Origin: Cladorhizidae sp. MBARI D1340-BT2
Lineage: Eukaryota > Porifera > Demospongiae > Poecilosclerida > Cladorhizidae
Direction: 5' to 3'
DNA length: 64,000 nucleotides
Assembly: GCA_028752905.1 (NCBI GenBank)
Contig: JAQNBH010000139.1
Coordinates: 1-64,000 of the forward strand
Shown piece after piece: positions 48,150-60,752 of the stretch; the first letter of the stretch is position 1, and each line of letters starts with the position of its first letter. The notes below the pieces were generated by a model. It was not told the origin of the DNA. It saw only the letters and a list, made by a program, of their open reading frames with translations, and ran no database searches. Made by a program: the position numbers and the translations under genes.

Positions 48150-51100
48150 CCGATTAAGCGCCATAAGCGCCATATGGCGCAAAGGGAAATCGGACTCGCG
48201 AAAAAAATTATATAAAAATATATATTTGAACTAAGTGCCAAATTCTTGTTGCTGCACATGCCCAAAAGAATGCTGAATCATTCTAAAAACGTCATTTACA
48301 CGTGCTGCTATATGTGCCGGCCGCGCCCCGCTTTTTGCTCATAACTTCGGTTTTCAAGATGGCGAGGATGCTTTGTTTTGTACGAAGTAACTTTTCTTCT
48401 TTTTGACGATGACACTAGCGGCTCTGGCTCGGATTCTGGTGGGAAAGAAGGCCAGAGATATATGCCTACCATGGTTGTGCCCTGGATCCCCTGGCTCTAA
48501 GTCAAAATGCTCGGGTGGAAGGATTTCTCGATGGTATGTTTGTTTCTACCTTAGCGCTTGGTTGCCATTGTATTCCACAATCTTCTGAGATAATTCGCTA
48601 ACCAAACTGTAGCCTATTCTTGTGTTTTTTGAGGATATAAATATTTCTAACGTAGCAGTTGAAGAAGATTAGTTATAGCCATAAATGTAGGTTGAGCTTT
48701 TTTTATTACTTATCAAATTTGAATTTGAATTTTCAAAAAAAACGTTCGTATAAGGTTTATGTTATCAACTTTTCTTTCTTGGCAGTCCGTTGGAGATGAA
48801 GGTGATCCATTGTTACCATCTACTTGTGGGAGCTCTGGACTTAGTGTAGGTTGGTACAAAGGAAATTTTGTAGAGTTACTATTATATATTTCCTTTCAGC
48901 CTCTAAAGAAGAGAGTGACCATTTGAACACTCCTTCCTTACCATCTACTGACCCTCCATCCTTATTACCATCTACTGACCCTCCATCCTTATTACCATCT
49001 ACTGACCCTCCATCCTTACCATCTACTGACCCTCCATCCTTACTATCTACTGACCCTCCGTCCTTACAATCTGCTACAGGGGACTCTTCTGGAATAAGTA
49101 AGTTATCAAAATTGATATTTGAATATTTGTTTGTATACATATTTATGTGTTACAGAGAATGTGAGGTGTGGTGCTATAGTAGAGGTTCATGTAGTACTAC
49201 TAGTCCACCACCACAAGGTACTGGTAATAGGCAGGCCCAGTCCCGAGTTTGTAGTAGTAAGGCTAGCTCATCTAGCACTAGTTATCAGATAATACCAGTC
49301 GAAGGTCTGCTGGAGAAAAAAAGAGACAATTCTGGCCCAAACTCAGCTTTGCTCGGTGTAACAAGTTCGTTACTAGGTGCTTTTTATCTTTTTTTAAAAC
49401 TATTGACGTGTGGGACCTCCATGTGAGAGAGACTAATATGTATGTTTCTAGGGTGGGGCTCCCCCATAATTGGCATGATACATGTGAAGAAGAAATGGAG
49501 GCTTTTGTAGAACTTTTGATTGTTATGGGCATTTCAAAACTTCCCCATATAGACATGTACTGGTCCTGTGAATATCCTGATTTGTCATGTAGTTTGGTGA
49601 GTAGAGTAATGCCCCTTTGGAGGTTTAGGCAGTTGATGCGGCTACATGCATGTCAACTCCATTGCTAGCTCACAGGTAACATCTGGTAATCCCAATTATG
49701 ATAGGCTGTATAAGCTTTGAAAGCGAGTATTGTTTGCATCAGGAGCTTAGCATTGATGAAGCCATGATTCCCTATCAAGGGAGGCTTGGCTTCAAGCAAT
49801 ATATGAAGGATGAGCCTACGAAATGGGGCATAAAAGTATTTGTGCTTTTGGATGCAAGGAATGGTTATATTTATCGATTACAAATTTATACTGGGAAGAA
49901 TGTGGAAACAGGAGATAGTACAGGTTTGTGTAGTCGGGTAGTGTTAGATTTGTTGGAGGGATTTGAGCACAAGAACTTTCAGGTATACATGGATAACTTT
50001 TATACAAGTCCTAATTTATTTCACACAATGACTATTAGAGGGGTTGGTGCATGTGGCACAGCTAGGCCTAATAGGAAAAAGTTTCCTAAGGAGTTACTTA
50101 CAAAGTGGAAGAATAGAGGAAAATATGATTACAGATCAAATAGTTCACTCCTGGCTTTAGTGGGTAGACAAGGGTGTGATTGACATGATGACTAATATGC
50201 ATGCAGCTTTGTGGCAAGGACAACAACCAACTGTGAAACATCATCAGCTTGATGGTTCTCGACTGAATGTGTCTTGCCCCCCTCCCTGTTTACCTGATTA
50301 TCAATCATTCATGAGGGGTGTCTACCAAATATGCAAACACCCCCTTCCACCATCTCTTTGATTTTCTACCGAAATTGTAGTAGCCCATTCTTTGGTCTGC
50401 TCTGGTAGAAGTTTTTTTTTTGAACGCCTTTATTGAATGCCTTTATCTGTTTTCTTTTTCAAACACTTCTCTACATAAGAGGCAGGATAGTTATTTAGAT
50501 CTTCGGATTAGCTTAGTAAAAACATTGATTGGATCCTATTCTTCTCGCTGGCGTATAGGCCTTGTATGTTTCCTACATCCCAGCTAGAACGTCTCAATTT
50601 GCAACTAGGTCATTTCCCCCTTCTACTTCTGTTTGGTGTGCATAAAAATGGTTCGAGGCATGAAAGCCTAAATGAGTGTGGTTACTGTAGGTTCATTTGT
50701 GCATTGGATCTGACCGTATCATACCTTGGTGGAATATTAGTGTTGCATGTATTCTCTTTGTTCTCGTGACCATGAAATATAAGTTGTGTATGGTGTATGT
50801 CCGTGCCTCTTGGTAAAAAGTGTGGATACTTGTGTCTAATAATGCATTTTTCTCTATTGTTGTGTCTTTGTGTTCTAGATGCCTGGGAAGTGTTGATAGA
50901 GCCTGGTCTTGCCCTTCTACACACACACACACACACAACATGTATTACAATGCTACTCTCTCACTCTCCTTCATTCTTCATCAAATTACCCACCCACATT
51001 CTACCCACACACACATACTTTTTCTATTCAAATATTCGATTCATATATTGTCTGTTCAAAATGTTTTGTCTTAGGAAGTTTTAGGATTGTTATTGTCTTG

Positions 51101-51353
51101 ATTCTGTGTCAAATTATATGAATATGCCCAAATATATGGTATATAAATGTTGGTTCAATTTTGAAAAGCTTGCCAAATGCTGGATATTTGGTCCTTGGGT
51201 TTCATTAAAAAATCAGGATGTAGAGCAATCACTGGGCTTCCATATGAACGAGGTTTCCTGTGCTAACGTCCTATAAGAAGCTCGAGGGGAAAATTAGTAA
51301 TTAAATCGTTAATTATTTTACCGCGGGTACTAGGAAAGTCGGCGCTTAATCGG
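48150..51353 (+). mobile_element. piggyBac element PB-A, copy 4
   Basis: 3204 bp, TTAA at 48146-48149 and 51354-51357, intact terminal repeats. The (AC)n microsatellite near 50920 is 4 bp longer than in the other copies. Confidence 0.96.
48403..50782 (+). pseudogene. PB-A transposase (decayed), copy 4
   Basis: Same lesions as copy 1. It has SCSLVSRV like copies 1 and 6, and RPNRKKFPKE where the others have RPNRKNFPKE. Confidence 0.9.
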
Positions 51354-51416
51354 TTAATTCAGCTTAAGTCGCTCTGTGGCCTAGTACATCATATATGTGT
51401 CTATGAGGCTTAGTTC

Positions 51417-52641
51417 ACTTTCCCCAAGGGGCAGTGAAAATTATGACAGGCTGGGGAAAATCCAACCTCTTGTCAGCCATTTTCAACACAATTTTTCATC
51501 AATAAAGTCCGAACTGTGAGATTGCAATCGATGAGGCTATGATCAACTTTCAAGGTCATTCATCACTGAAGCAATACATGCCATTGAAACCCATCAAAAG
51601 AGGAATCAAGGTGTGGGTTCGGGATGATAGCCGAAACGGTTTTTTCACACAGTTAGAGATTTACACGGGTAAAAAGAAAGGTGCAGTTGAACACCACTTG
51701 GGGGCAAGAGTGGTCAAGGAACTAACTGAGGACCTACAGGGCAAGTGGCACATGCACGTGTACTTTGACAGCTTTTTTTACCTCGCATAGTCTGTTGGTT
51801 GATTTGGAGAGGAGAGGGAGTTATGGATGTGGGACAGCCAGGAAAGACAGGCGTGGTTTACCCGAGGAGCTGGAGAAAGGCAAATTCAAGAAAAGGTAAA
51901 ATGTGCACTAGATTAACACAAGTTAGTGTTATGCCACAAACATTTTGGGGTTGTATATCAGTTCATGCATGTTATTTACCACAACTATGAGATACTCATT
52001 ATATGAACTTCTAAACATTTTTAGGGGCCAGTCACTAACCACGCAATGTGGAAAAGTGTGTGCAAATGCATGGCAGGACCAAAAAATCTGAAAGTCATGA
52101 TTATGTACACCAACAGCGACCCCAAGAGCGTCACCTCAGTCATTCGGCATACAAACAATGGCAGCAGAGAGGAAATAAGCTGCCCCTTAGCTATCCAGTC
52201 CTACAATAAATACATGGGAGGAGGGGATCAGATCATAGGATATTATAGGTGCAGGGTGAAAACCTACAAAGACATATTTAACTTTCTGATCGATGTGGCC
52301 ATAACAAACGCCTTCATTCTACCCAAAGATGGTCAGGAAGCGGAAGTGAACTTACGATCAAGAAGTTCAGGATTCAGTTAGCCAAGGAGATAATTGGAAG
52401 TTATTGTAGCCGACGCAGAGCTGGGTGTGGCTCCATTATCAAGAGTCTTCCTTTCCTCCACTTCCCAATAAAGAACCCTGTAACCTCTGGGAAGCGCAGT
52501 CGAGGACGTTGCACTTACTGCTACCAGCAACAAAAGAGATCGGACAGCCAGTGGTACTGAGAGGATTGTGGCATATGGCTATGCCACACTGGAATTGCGA
52601 GCACCGACTGCTACCTATTGTGGCACAAAAACAAATTATAG
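51417..52641 (+). pseudogene. PB-B transposase, 5'-truncated, copy 4
   Basis: As copies 2 and 3, including GGGDQIIGYY. Within the intron it reads TTTTGGGGTTG, a state nearer to copy 5. Confidence 0.88.
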
Positions 52642-53072
52642 TCATGTTATTGGAATATAACCTTCTCTCTCCATATGTACCAATGTACTACATTGTATTC
52701 ATATAAAATGATATTTTTTGGCGTGTAATCAAATACAGCACGTTGCCATTCATCAACCACTTTAGTTATTGCAATTTGGTTTCACTCGAATCACAGCGTT
52801 AGCTTTGACAAGCTACAAACCAATTTACAGCTTTTGATTTTTTAAAATTAGTTGTGGGTGTCTGCCAAACAGAGGAGGGTCCTGCCTTGGATGTTTTAAC
52901 ATGCATCTTCTGACAAAACATGCCTCTAGAGATATTTTATATGTCATTGGAAAGCACATAGAACAAGCAACAATTTGAGCATAAAATTATCCACACAAAA
53001 CAATTATAAAAAAAGTTATTGGCAGTCAAAAGTCAACAACGTTTTTAGCCAGTCTTCAGATAGAGCCCCTCC

Positions 53073-53422
53073 TTAAGTCGCTCTGTGGCCTAGTGTGTCT
53101 ATGAGGCTTAGTTCGGCAAAGGTGTCTCTGTAGACTAGTTCATCATAGGTGTCTCCGTTGTTTAGTTCAGTATAGGTGACTATGTGGCTTAGTTCAGCAT
53201 AAGTGTCTCGGTGGCTTAATTCAGCATTGGTATCTCTGTGTCTTAATTCAGCGAAGGTGTCTCTGTGGCCTAGTTAAATCGTTAATCACAAAAAATTTAA
53301 ATCGAGCACCATGAGGTGCATATGTTACAGTTGCAGGTATAGAGGTGCATGTATAGAGGTGTATGTATAGAGGTGCATGTATAGAGGTATAGTGGTATAG
53401 AGGTGCATGTATAGAGGATTAT
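53073..53422. repeat. 27-bp and 14-bp minisatellites, copy 4
   Basis: 27-bp block 53073-53278, 14-bp block 53337-53422 with the last unit mutated (AGAGGATTATG). Confidence 0.85.
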
Positions 53423-53836
53423 GTACCAATGTACTACATTGTATTCATATCAAATGATATGTAATACCTGTGAGAAAGTGGCAAATTCAGGTTGCTTCAT
53501 AGTTCAGGGGGTTATAGGGTTTCTTATTTCAGCTCCACTGCTCTCTCCTTTTCATGCCCACCCATGGGGGGTGATGGTAGGTTAGCAGGACATTGTATTG
53601 GGACTTGATAGACAAAGAACCTATGGATGCACATAAAAAACTCAGTATCATACCTACAGTAGCTTAGCTAACAGCTATGCGTTCCAAATATAAAAATTAT
53701 TTATAGCGTACCTTTCTTTCTCCAGCAGCTTCCAAGGCTCAGGCGAGTGTAGCAGGTCACGCCATCGAAAGTTTCTGAAGAATAAAAGAACTCCGATCTT
53801 TAGCTGAACATTCGATTATACTCTTTGGTACTGGAT

Positions 53837-53911
53837 TTATGGATGTGGGACTGCCAGGAAAGACAAGCATGGTTTCCCTGAGTAGCTGGAGAAAGCAAAA
53901 TTCAAGAAAAG
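53837..53911 (+). pseudogene. PB-C piggyBac scrap, copy 4
   Basis: Same 75-bp scrap as at 26556-26630, again ending at the former exon boundary. Confidence 0.75.
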
Positions 53912-54982
53912 TCAACAACAATGACAACAACAACAAAACACTGACGACACAATCAAAACACCACAAAAACAATGACAACAACAACAAAACAATGATGACA
54001 CAATGACAACACCACAGCAACAATGACAACAACAATGACAACAACAAAACACTGACGACACAATGACAACACCACAACAACAATGACAACAACAACAAAA
54101 CAATGACGACACAATGACAACACCACAGCAACAATGACAACAACAAAACACTGACGACACAATGACAACACCACAACAACAATGAAAACAACAACAAAAC
54201 AATGACGACACAATGACAACACCACAGCAACAATGACAACAACAATGACAACAACAAAACACTGACGACACAATGACAACACCACAACAACAATGAAAAC
54301 AACAACAAAACAATGACGACACAATGACACCACAGCAACAATGACAACAACAACAAAACAATGACGACACAATGACAACACCACAACAACAATGACAACA
54401 ACAACAAAACAATGACGACACAATGACAACACCACAGCAACAATGACAACAACAAAACACTGACGACACAATGACAACACCACAACAACAATGACAACAA
54501 CAACAAAACAATGACGACACAATGACAACACCACAGCAACAATGACAACAACAATGACAACAACAAAACACTGACAACACAATGACAACACCACAACAAT
54601 GAAAACAACAACAAAACAATGACGACACAATGACAACACCACAGCAACAATGACAACAACAATGACAACAACAACAAAATACTGACGATACAATGACAAC
54701 ACCACAACAACAATGACAACAACAATGAAAACAACAACAAAATAATGACGACACAATGACAACACCACAGCAACAATGACAACAACAATGACAACAACAA
54801 CAAAACACTGACGACACAATGACAACACCACAACAACAATGACAACATCAACACAATGACGACACAATGACAACAACACAATAATGACAACAACAATGAT
54901 AACACAACAACAACGACAACACCACAACAACAATGACAACACAACAATGGCAACACAACAGCAATGACAACACCACAACAAT
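53912..54982. repeat. expanded CAA/TGACAAC minisatellite, copy 4
   Basis: About three times as long as in the other copies, with a secondary period built of ACTGACGACACAATGACAAC and CCACAGCAACAATGAC blocks. The minus-strand frames of 301-399 codons across it are artefacts. Confidence 0.95.
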
Positions 54983-55018
54983 GTCCACAGAACTAGCCGC
55001 TTGGCTTGGCAGCCCAGA

Positions 55019-55364
55019 GTGTGTGTGTGTGTGTGTGTGTCCTCTCACCCACAAGAGAGAGTGTGTGTGTGTGTGTATGTGTGTCCTCTCACCCACCAGA
55101 GAGAGAGAGTGTGTGTGTGTGTGTGTCCTCTCACCCACCAGAGAGAGTGTGTGTGTGTGTGTGTGTGTCCTCTCACCCACCAGAGAGAGAGTGTGTGTGT
55201 GTGTGTGTGTCCTCTCACCCACCAGAGAGAGAGTGTGTGTGTGTGTGTGTGTCCTCTCACCCACCAGAGAGAGTGTGTGTGTGTGTGTGTGTCCTCTCAC
55301 CCACCAGAGAGAGAGTGTGTGTGTGTGTGTGTGTCCTCTCACCCACCAGAGAGAGTGTGTGTGT
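55019..55364. repeat. (GT)n/CCTCTCACCCACC minisatellite, copy 4
   Basis: Nine units; the first carries CCCACAAGAGAG and a GTGTATGTGTG interruption not seen in the other copies. Confidence 0.95.
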
Positions 55365-55366
55365 AC

Positions 55367-55561
55367 CTTGCCAGAAGCCAGGGCGTTGATACAGTTCCCG
55401 AGTGCCAATAACGAGTGATTTATGTTGGCTCCTTCTCCGAGGAGCGTACCTCTATTAGATGTCACAGTAGCACGCTCCGAGCCAGCCAGGTCTATCATAG
55501 ACATCTTGTGCATCACCTCTGCATTCAGACCAGCTGTACGAGCCCTCTGCTCCACTAACAC
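55367..55561 (-). CDS. kinesin-8-like motor exon, copy 4 (V to L)
   Basis: 65 codons, open. [10 protein letters not shown] replaces [10 protein letters not shown]; Leu is the usual kinesin residue here, so this copy may hold the ancestral state. Donor GTACAC. Confidence 0.72.
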
Positions 55562-55571
55562 CTAGGCAACC

Positions 55572-56448
55572 ACATGACACACCATCACATGTCACATGCA
55601 ATCACATCTCACACACCATTACATGTCACACACCATCACATGTCACACACCATCACATGTCACACACCATCACATGTCACACCATCACATGTCACACACC
55701 ATCACATGTCACACCATCACATGTCACACACCATCACATGTCACACGCCATCACATGTCACACACCATCACATGTCACACACCATCACATGTCACACGCC
55801 ATCACATGTCACACACCATCACATGTCACACTCCATCACATGTCACACACCATCACATGTCACACACCATCACATGTCACACACCATCACATGTCACACA
55901 CCATCACATGTCACACACCATCACATGTCACACACCATCACATGTCACACACCATCACATGTCACACACCATCACATGTCACACGCCATCACATGTCACA
56001 CACCATCACATGTCACACACCATCACATGTCAGACACCATCACATGTCACACACCATCACATGTCACACACCATCACATGTCACACACCATCACATGTCA
56101 CACACCATCACCTGTCACACACCATCACATGTCACACACCATCACGTCACACACCATCACATGTCACACACCATCACATGTCACACACCATCAGATGTCA
56201 CACCCATCACATGTCACACACCACATGTCACACACCATCACATGTCACACACCATCACATGTCACACACCATCACATGTCACACACCATCACATGTCACA
56301 TGCCATCACATGTCACACACTATCATGTGTCACACACCATAACGTGCCACACGCCATAACATATCACACACCATCACATGTCACACACCATCACATGTCA
56401 CACACCATCACATGTCACACACCATCACATGTCACACCAGATCATGTC
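55572..56448. repeat. 17-bp ACATGTCACACACCATC minisatellite, copy 4
   Basis: About 51 copies; more homogeneous and longer than in copies 1-3, with a different order of variants. Confidence 0.96.
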
Positions 56449-56521
56449 AGTCAGGTGGTTGTGGGTGGCATGGTGTCAAGAGTGAGCTCTGATGTGTGAA
56501 GGTGCTAATGACTGACTAGAC

Positions 56522-56616
56522 ATGTCTTCTCCCTATGTGCTGTATCCTATTCCCATTTCCCCTCGCCATCATGGCAAGGATCTCCTCCACATCATTGGGG
56601 GTGTGGTAGCTCAGAC
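56522..56616 (-). CDS. upstream kinesin motor exon (partial), copy 4
   Basis: Same segment as copy 1 with a few substitutions (for example GCCATCATGG for GCCAGCATGG). The tail 56617-57304 holds nothing recognised; an open frame on + at 56771-57013 contains VEQRRTTPSQSFRGLQGF but matches nothing I know. Confidence 0.55.
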
Positions 56617-57458
56617 CTGAGCTCATGTGCATGTATATATAGTGTGTGAAAGGAGGGTGCTGCTGGTGTTCTCCCCACTCATGTGCATGTATATATAGTG
56701 TGTGTTAAAGAAATAAAGGATAACAGGACTCTATCCAACTAGACCACGGCCAGTTAGATGGCGCCAATCATTGCACCGATTTCCAAAGCAGTACAATATT
56801 GGTGAACATGATAAACATGAAGGGTCGTTTAACATGGGGGTGTGGTCTACGTGGGCACGATCTTCTTTCCTTTCTTTCTTTAACAGGCCAATCCAATATT
56901 TTAAAATAAAAACGTTTTTGGTTTCTTATTTCTTTGTTTTATTTCTGTATGTTCTAGTTGAGCAGAGGAGGACTACGCCTAGTCAGAGCTTCAGGGGTCT
57001 CCAGGGCTTTTAATTCTAACTTGATTATTGCTGTTGAACAAACATTACACTTATCAGCACATGCCATGTCTCGTTGCTATTGCTGATTGTACACAATGTA
57101 GGATCAGCTAGAGCCTCCTTCCTACATTTATGATTATATTTGAAGCCACATGCTCTATGCCTAGCTCTATGTATTTGATTGATCAGAATGAACAGACAGA
57201 GCTGGGCACATAACAATTAGTTAGTCCTGATTGTTCACTTCTGATGTTTGTGTTGCTGGTGTTTGGAGAATAATAAGACTTCACTAACTCTGGTGGCAGC
57301 ATATATCTCTGGGATTCTCAGGCAAGATAGCTGGGTGGGCATTGTGAGGTTGAGTTAGGTCTAAGATAGTGTGTGGTACTAGAAGAGTCTAACAATATAT
57401 ATATATTTGTCTTGTTAATAAATGCCTTTTTTTCTTTTCTTACACATGTAACTGACAG

Positions 57459-57657
57459 AGGCTTCTGTTAGTAAGGCTATTGGAGAAGTGGAAGCAGAAG
57501 CATCTGTCAAGGCTACAGCTAAGAAATACCATCTATCAGTCTCCATGCTCTGCAAACGATGTCTAGTTGAAAAGGGCGGAGTGGTTTTGGGCAAAAGAGG
57601 CGTTTGGGCAAAAGAGGCGGTACATTTTAATGCCTAATGAAAAAGGTCATTGAATAG
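57459..57657 (+). pseudogene. HTH-like coding relic, copy 5 (17-bp duplication)
   Basis: As in copies 1-4, but TTTGGGCAAAAGAGGCG is tandemly duplicated near 57592-57618, shifting the reading frame before the stop. Confidence 0.4.
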
Positions 57658-57992
57658 CCCAGGGCTTCCTCTAGCCACTGGTACCAATTTCAAATCTTTA
57701 GCACTTAGCAATCTGGAGTTATTTAGGCCGAGGTTTTTGACATTCGAGTTTTTGAGGTCCCTCCACTTTAGGGTCTATAACTTGCCCATAGTTATACCTA
57801 TGAAACATATTTTAGTATCAAAAGAGAGCACACAGAGAGACCTCTCTTTTGAGTTATATATGAAATCCATACCATGAAGTTTGCAGAATCTACGGAGCTC
57901 TAAATTTGTAACCATAAGTAAAATAAAAAAATGCAACTGTTTCCCCACAGAGGTGTCTCTGTTGCCTAGTTCAGTATAAGTGTCTCGGTTGC

Positions 57993-57996
57993 TTAA
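57993..57996. other. unoccupied PB-A target site (TTAA)
   Basis: Copy 5 reads GTCTCGGTTGCTTAATTCAG, with one TTAA and no element. Copies 1-4 read GTCTCGGGTTCTTAA, then PB-A, then TTAATTCAGCTT. This is the exact pre-insertion (or precisely excised) arrangement expected for piggyBac. Confidence 0.93.
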
Positions 57997-58053
57997 TTCA
58001 GCTTATGTCGCTCTGTGGCCTAGTACATCATATGTGTCTATGAGGCTTAGTTC

Positions 58054-59268
58054 ACTTTCCCCAAGGGGCAGTGAAAATTATGACAGGCTGGGGAAAATCC
58101 AACCTCTTGTCAGCCATTTTCAACACAATTTTTCATCAATAAAGTCCGAACTGCGAGATTGCAATCGATGAGGCTATGATCAACTTTCAAGGTCATTCAT
58201 CACTGAAGCAATACATGCCATTGAAACCCATCAAAAGAGGAATCAAGGTGTGGGTTCGGGATGATAGCCGAAACGGTTTTTTCACACAGTTAGAGATTTA
58301 CACGTGGGAAAAGAAAGGTGCAGTTGAACACCACTTGGGGGCAAGAGTGGTCAAGGAACTAACTGAGGACCTACAGGGCAAGTGGCACGTGCACGTGTAC
58401 TTTGACAGCTCTTTTACCTCACATAGTCTGTTGGTTGATTTGGAGAGGAGAGGGAGTTATGGATGTGGGACAGCCAGGAAAGACAGGCGTGGTTTACCCG
58501 AGGAGCTGGAGAAAGGAAAAGGTAAAATGTGCACTAGATTAACACAAGTTAGTGATATGCCACAAACATTTTGGGGGTGTATATCAGTTCATGCATGTTA
58601 TTTACCACAACTATGAGATACTCATTATATGAACTTCGAAACATTTTTAGGGGCCAGTCACTAACCACGCAATGTGGAAAAGTGTGTGCAAATGCATGGC
58701 AGGACCAAAAAATCTGAAAGTCATGATTATGTACACCAACAGCGACCCCAAGAGCGTCACCTCAGTCATTCGGCATACAAACAATGGCAGCAGAGAGGAA
58801 ATAAGCTGCCCCTTAGCTATCCTGTCCTACAATAAATACATGGGAGGAGGGGATCAGATCAGAGGATATTATAGGTGCAGGGTGAAAACCTACAAAGACA
58901 TATTTAACTTTCTGATCGATGTGGCCATAACAAACGCCTTCATTCTACACAAAGGATGGTCAGGAAGCGGAAGTGAACTTACGATCAAGAAGTTCAGGAT
59001 TCAGTTAGCCAAGGAGATAATGGGAAGTTATTGTAGCCGACGCACAGCTGGGTGTGGCTCCATTATCAAGAGTCTTCCTTTCCTCCACTTCCCAATAAAG
59101 AACCCTGTAACCTCTGGGAAGCGCAGTCGAGGACGTTGCACTTACTGCTACCAGCAACAAAAGAGATCGGACAGCCAGTGGTACTGACAGGATTGTGGCA
59201 TATGGCTATGCCACACTGGAATTGCGAGCACCGACTGCTAATTATTGTGGCACAAAAACAAATTATAG
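58054..59268 (+). pseudogene. PB-B transposase, 5'-truncated, best-preserved copy
   Basis: Less damaged than copies 1-4. VYFDSSFTSHSLLVDLERRG stays in frame where they are frameshifted. After the intron, one 171-codon frame runs from MWKSV through NKYMGGGDQIRGYY and KKFRIQLAKEIMGSY into CTYCYQQQKR, ending at WY* within the C-terminal Cys region. It still lacks the N-terminal part, has a frameshift upstream of IDEAMI, and the out-of-frame Asp 3 motif (WQDQK). A deletion of about 10 bp shortens the segment before the intron. Confidence 0.9.
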
Positions 59269-59478
59269 TCACGTTATTGGAATATAACCTTCTCTCTCCA
59301 TATGTACCAATGTACTACATTGTATTCATATAAAATGATATTTTTTGGCGCGTAATCAAATACAGCACGTTGCCATTCATCAACCACTTTAGTTATTGCA
59401 ATTTGGTTTCACTAGAATCACAGCGTTAGCTTTGACAAGCTACAGTAGCGGCCAAAAAAAACTTTACGTACCGTTGCG

Positions 59479-60433
59479 TTGGGTAAACGTTCAACGCTTC
59501 TACGTTTCTTAAGAAACGCTCAAGCAACGCTCAAGGAACGCACAGATAACGCTCAAGCAATGTATTGCGAACGCAACGCACGAACCGTTTATTTAATTAC
59601 CCGAAACGCGCAATCAACATTCGGTATCCTACACCACGTGTTCGATAGAGCGCGTAAAGTCAAGTCAGTCGGCCTACTGTTGATTACTGTTCTGTTTTAT
59701 TGCAGCTTCTACTTTTGATTTGTCCTGGGAATGGCTCACAGAAGAACTCTCGCTGCTACCTTCGCTCTGAGCAGTAAGTGTAACACTAGGTAGAACTCCA
59801 ACGGCTTGAACTTCTAGCGCCTATCTGTGGTAGTGACCCAGCCTTTACACTTCAGTCTAGTTGTTAGTGTTACAGACAGTATTTAAAACAAAACCCCCCA
59901 AAACAAAAGCTAGAACAGTGGATCCAGTAATGATAATTATACTGACTATTGTTTGGTCTTCTGGCAGAATGAAAGTTCTGGGTGGCTGTACCAAGCAGCA
60001 ATGTTTTAGGGTGCTCCTCAATGGGAGTGGGAGGCCAAGGCAGTGAGGGTGATATATAATGGCAAGATTTCAGCTATTGTTAAGTTTTAAATCAAATGCT
60101 TTAAATCAAGTTCATGTGTGATTTACTATTTTGAAATGCAGTTACCAGGCAGCCATGGAGGAAGAATTCAAGCGTCATGGAAGACGAGGATTACAGTTCT
60201 TCACTCTACATCTGTGGTGGCGGGGTCAGGACTGGACTTGTTCAATAACTATATAGTTGTTGTTGAAATTATCATTATTTTATATCTTCTTATTGATAAT
60301 TTAATAAGAAAATTTAACACCTCTAACTACCCAACACACGAAAGTTTTGCCAACTTGATATCACAAGTGATTTCCAAATAAACCTCCCTGTGGCCTAACC
60401 CTCCAGGTGTCTGTTCTACTTCTGACATCTACA
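59479..60433. other. left half of the Tc1/mariner-like element, non-coding
   Basis: Left subterminal AACGCTCAAG-type repeats (about 59480-59570), then non-repetitive DNA. Open frames on + at 59479-59718, 59861-60046 and 60118-60381 have no recognisable content. Confidence 0.5.
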
Positions 60434-60752
60434 GTTAATCAAAATTGTGTTATGCTGTCCACCAATTCAGCTTTGGACTTGGGCTTCACTTCTCTCCTGA
60501 TGTACTCTTTCAAACTCGTGTCACAGGTCTTCAATGGGGTTGGCATCTTGAAACTCAGGAGGCATCCTCCATCAATTTATATCGAACTCCTTAGCCAGCC
60601 TGGATGTACGTTTGGGGTCAGTGTCCTGCATGAAGAGGTGATGGGAGCAAACATCCTTTACAAAGGGTAAAAAGGGTCTAGTGAAGAATTTGAACAAAAA
60701 GTGGGGCTCTCATAATACTGGCCCACACATTTACCTTCACCAAATGTTTCAC
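60434..60752 (-). pseudogene. Tc1/mariner transposase catalytic fragment (decayed)
   Basis: On the minus strand: VKHLVKVNVWASI, then FMQDTDPKRTSRLAKEF (second catalytic Asp in Q-D-x-D-P-K), a stop after FDIN, WRMPPEFQDANPIEDL (third acidic residue in N-P-I-E), a stop in place of the usual Trp, HEFERVHQE, and after a frameshift REVKPKSKAELVDSI. Order and motifs are those of the Tc1 DD34E group. The N-terminal HTH and the first Asp motif are not recognisable upstream (60753-61400). At least two stops and two frameshifts show it is dead. Confidence 0.85.

Larger units (their letters stand above)
47468..57304. repeat. composite unit, copy 4 (expanded)
   Basis: 9837 bp. The extra length is almost all in the CAA tract (about 1070 bp against 366) and the 17-bp tract (about 875 bp against 790). 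Confidence 0.95.
57305..59442. repeat. composite unit, copy 5 (truncated, lacks PB-A)
   Basis: It starts with the usual ATCTCTGGG junction and follows the unit up to GACAAGCTA, just past PB-B, where the Tc1/mariner element begins. PB-A is absent at 57993-57996. Many small differences set it apart from copies 2-4. Confidence 0.94.

Noticed and set aside
53757..54956. 399-codon Val/Leu/Cys-rich minus-strand frame that looks membrane-like
   Set aside because: It is the complement of the CAA/TGACAAC tract; length tracks repeat expansion and several frames are open at once.
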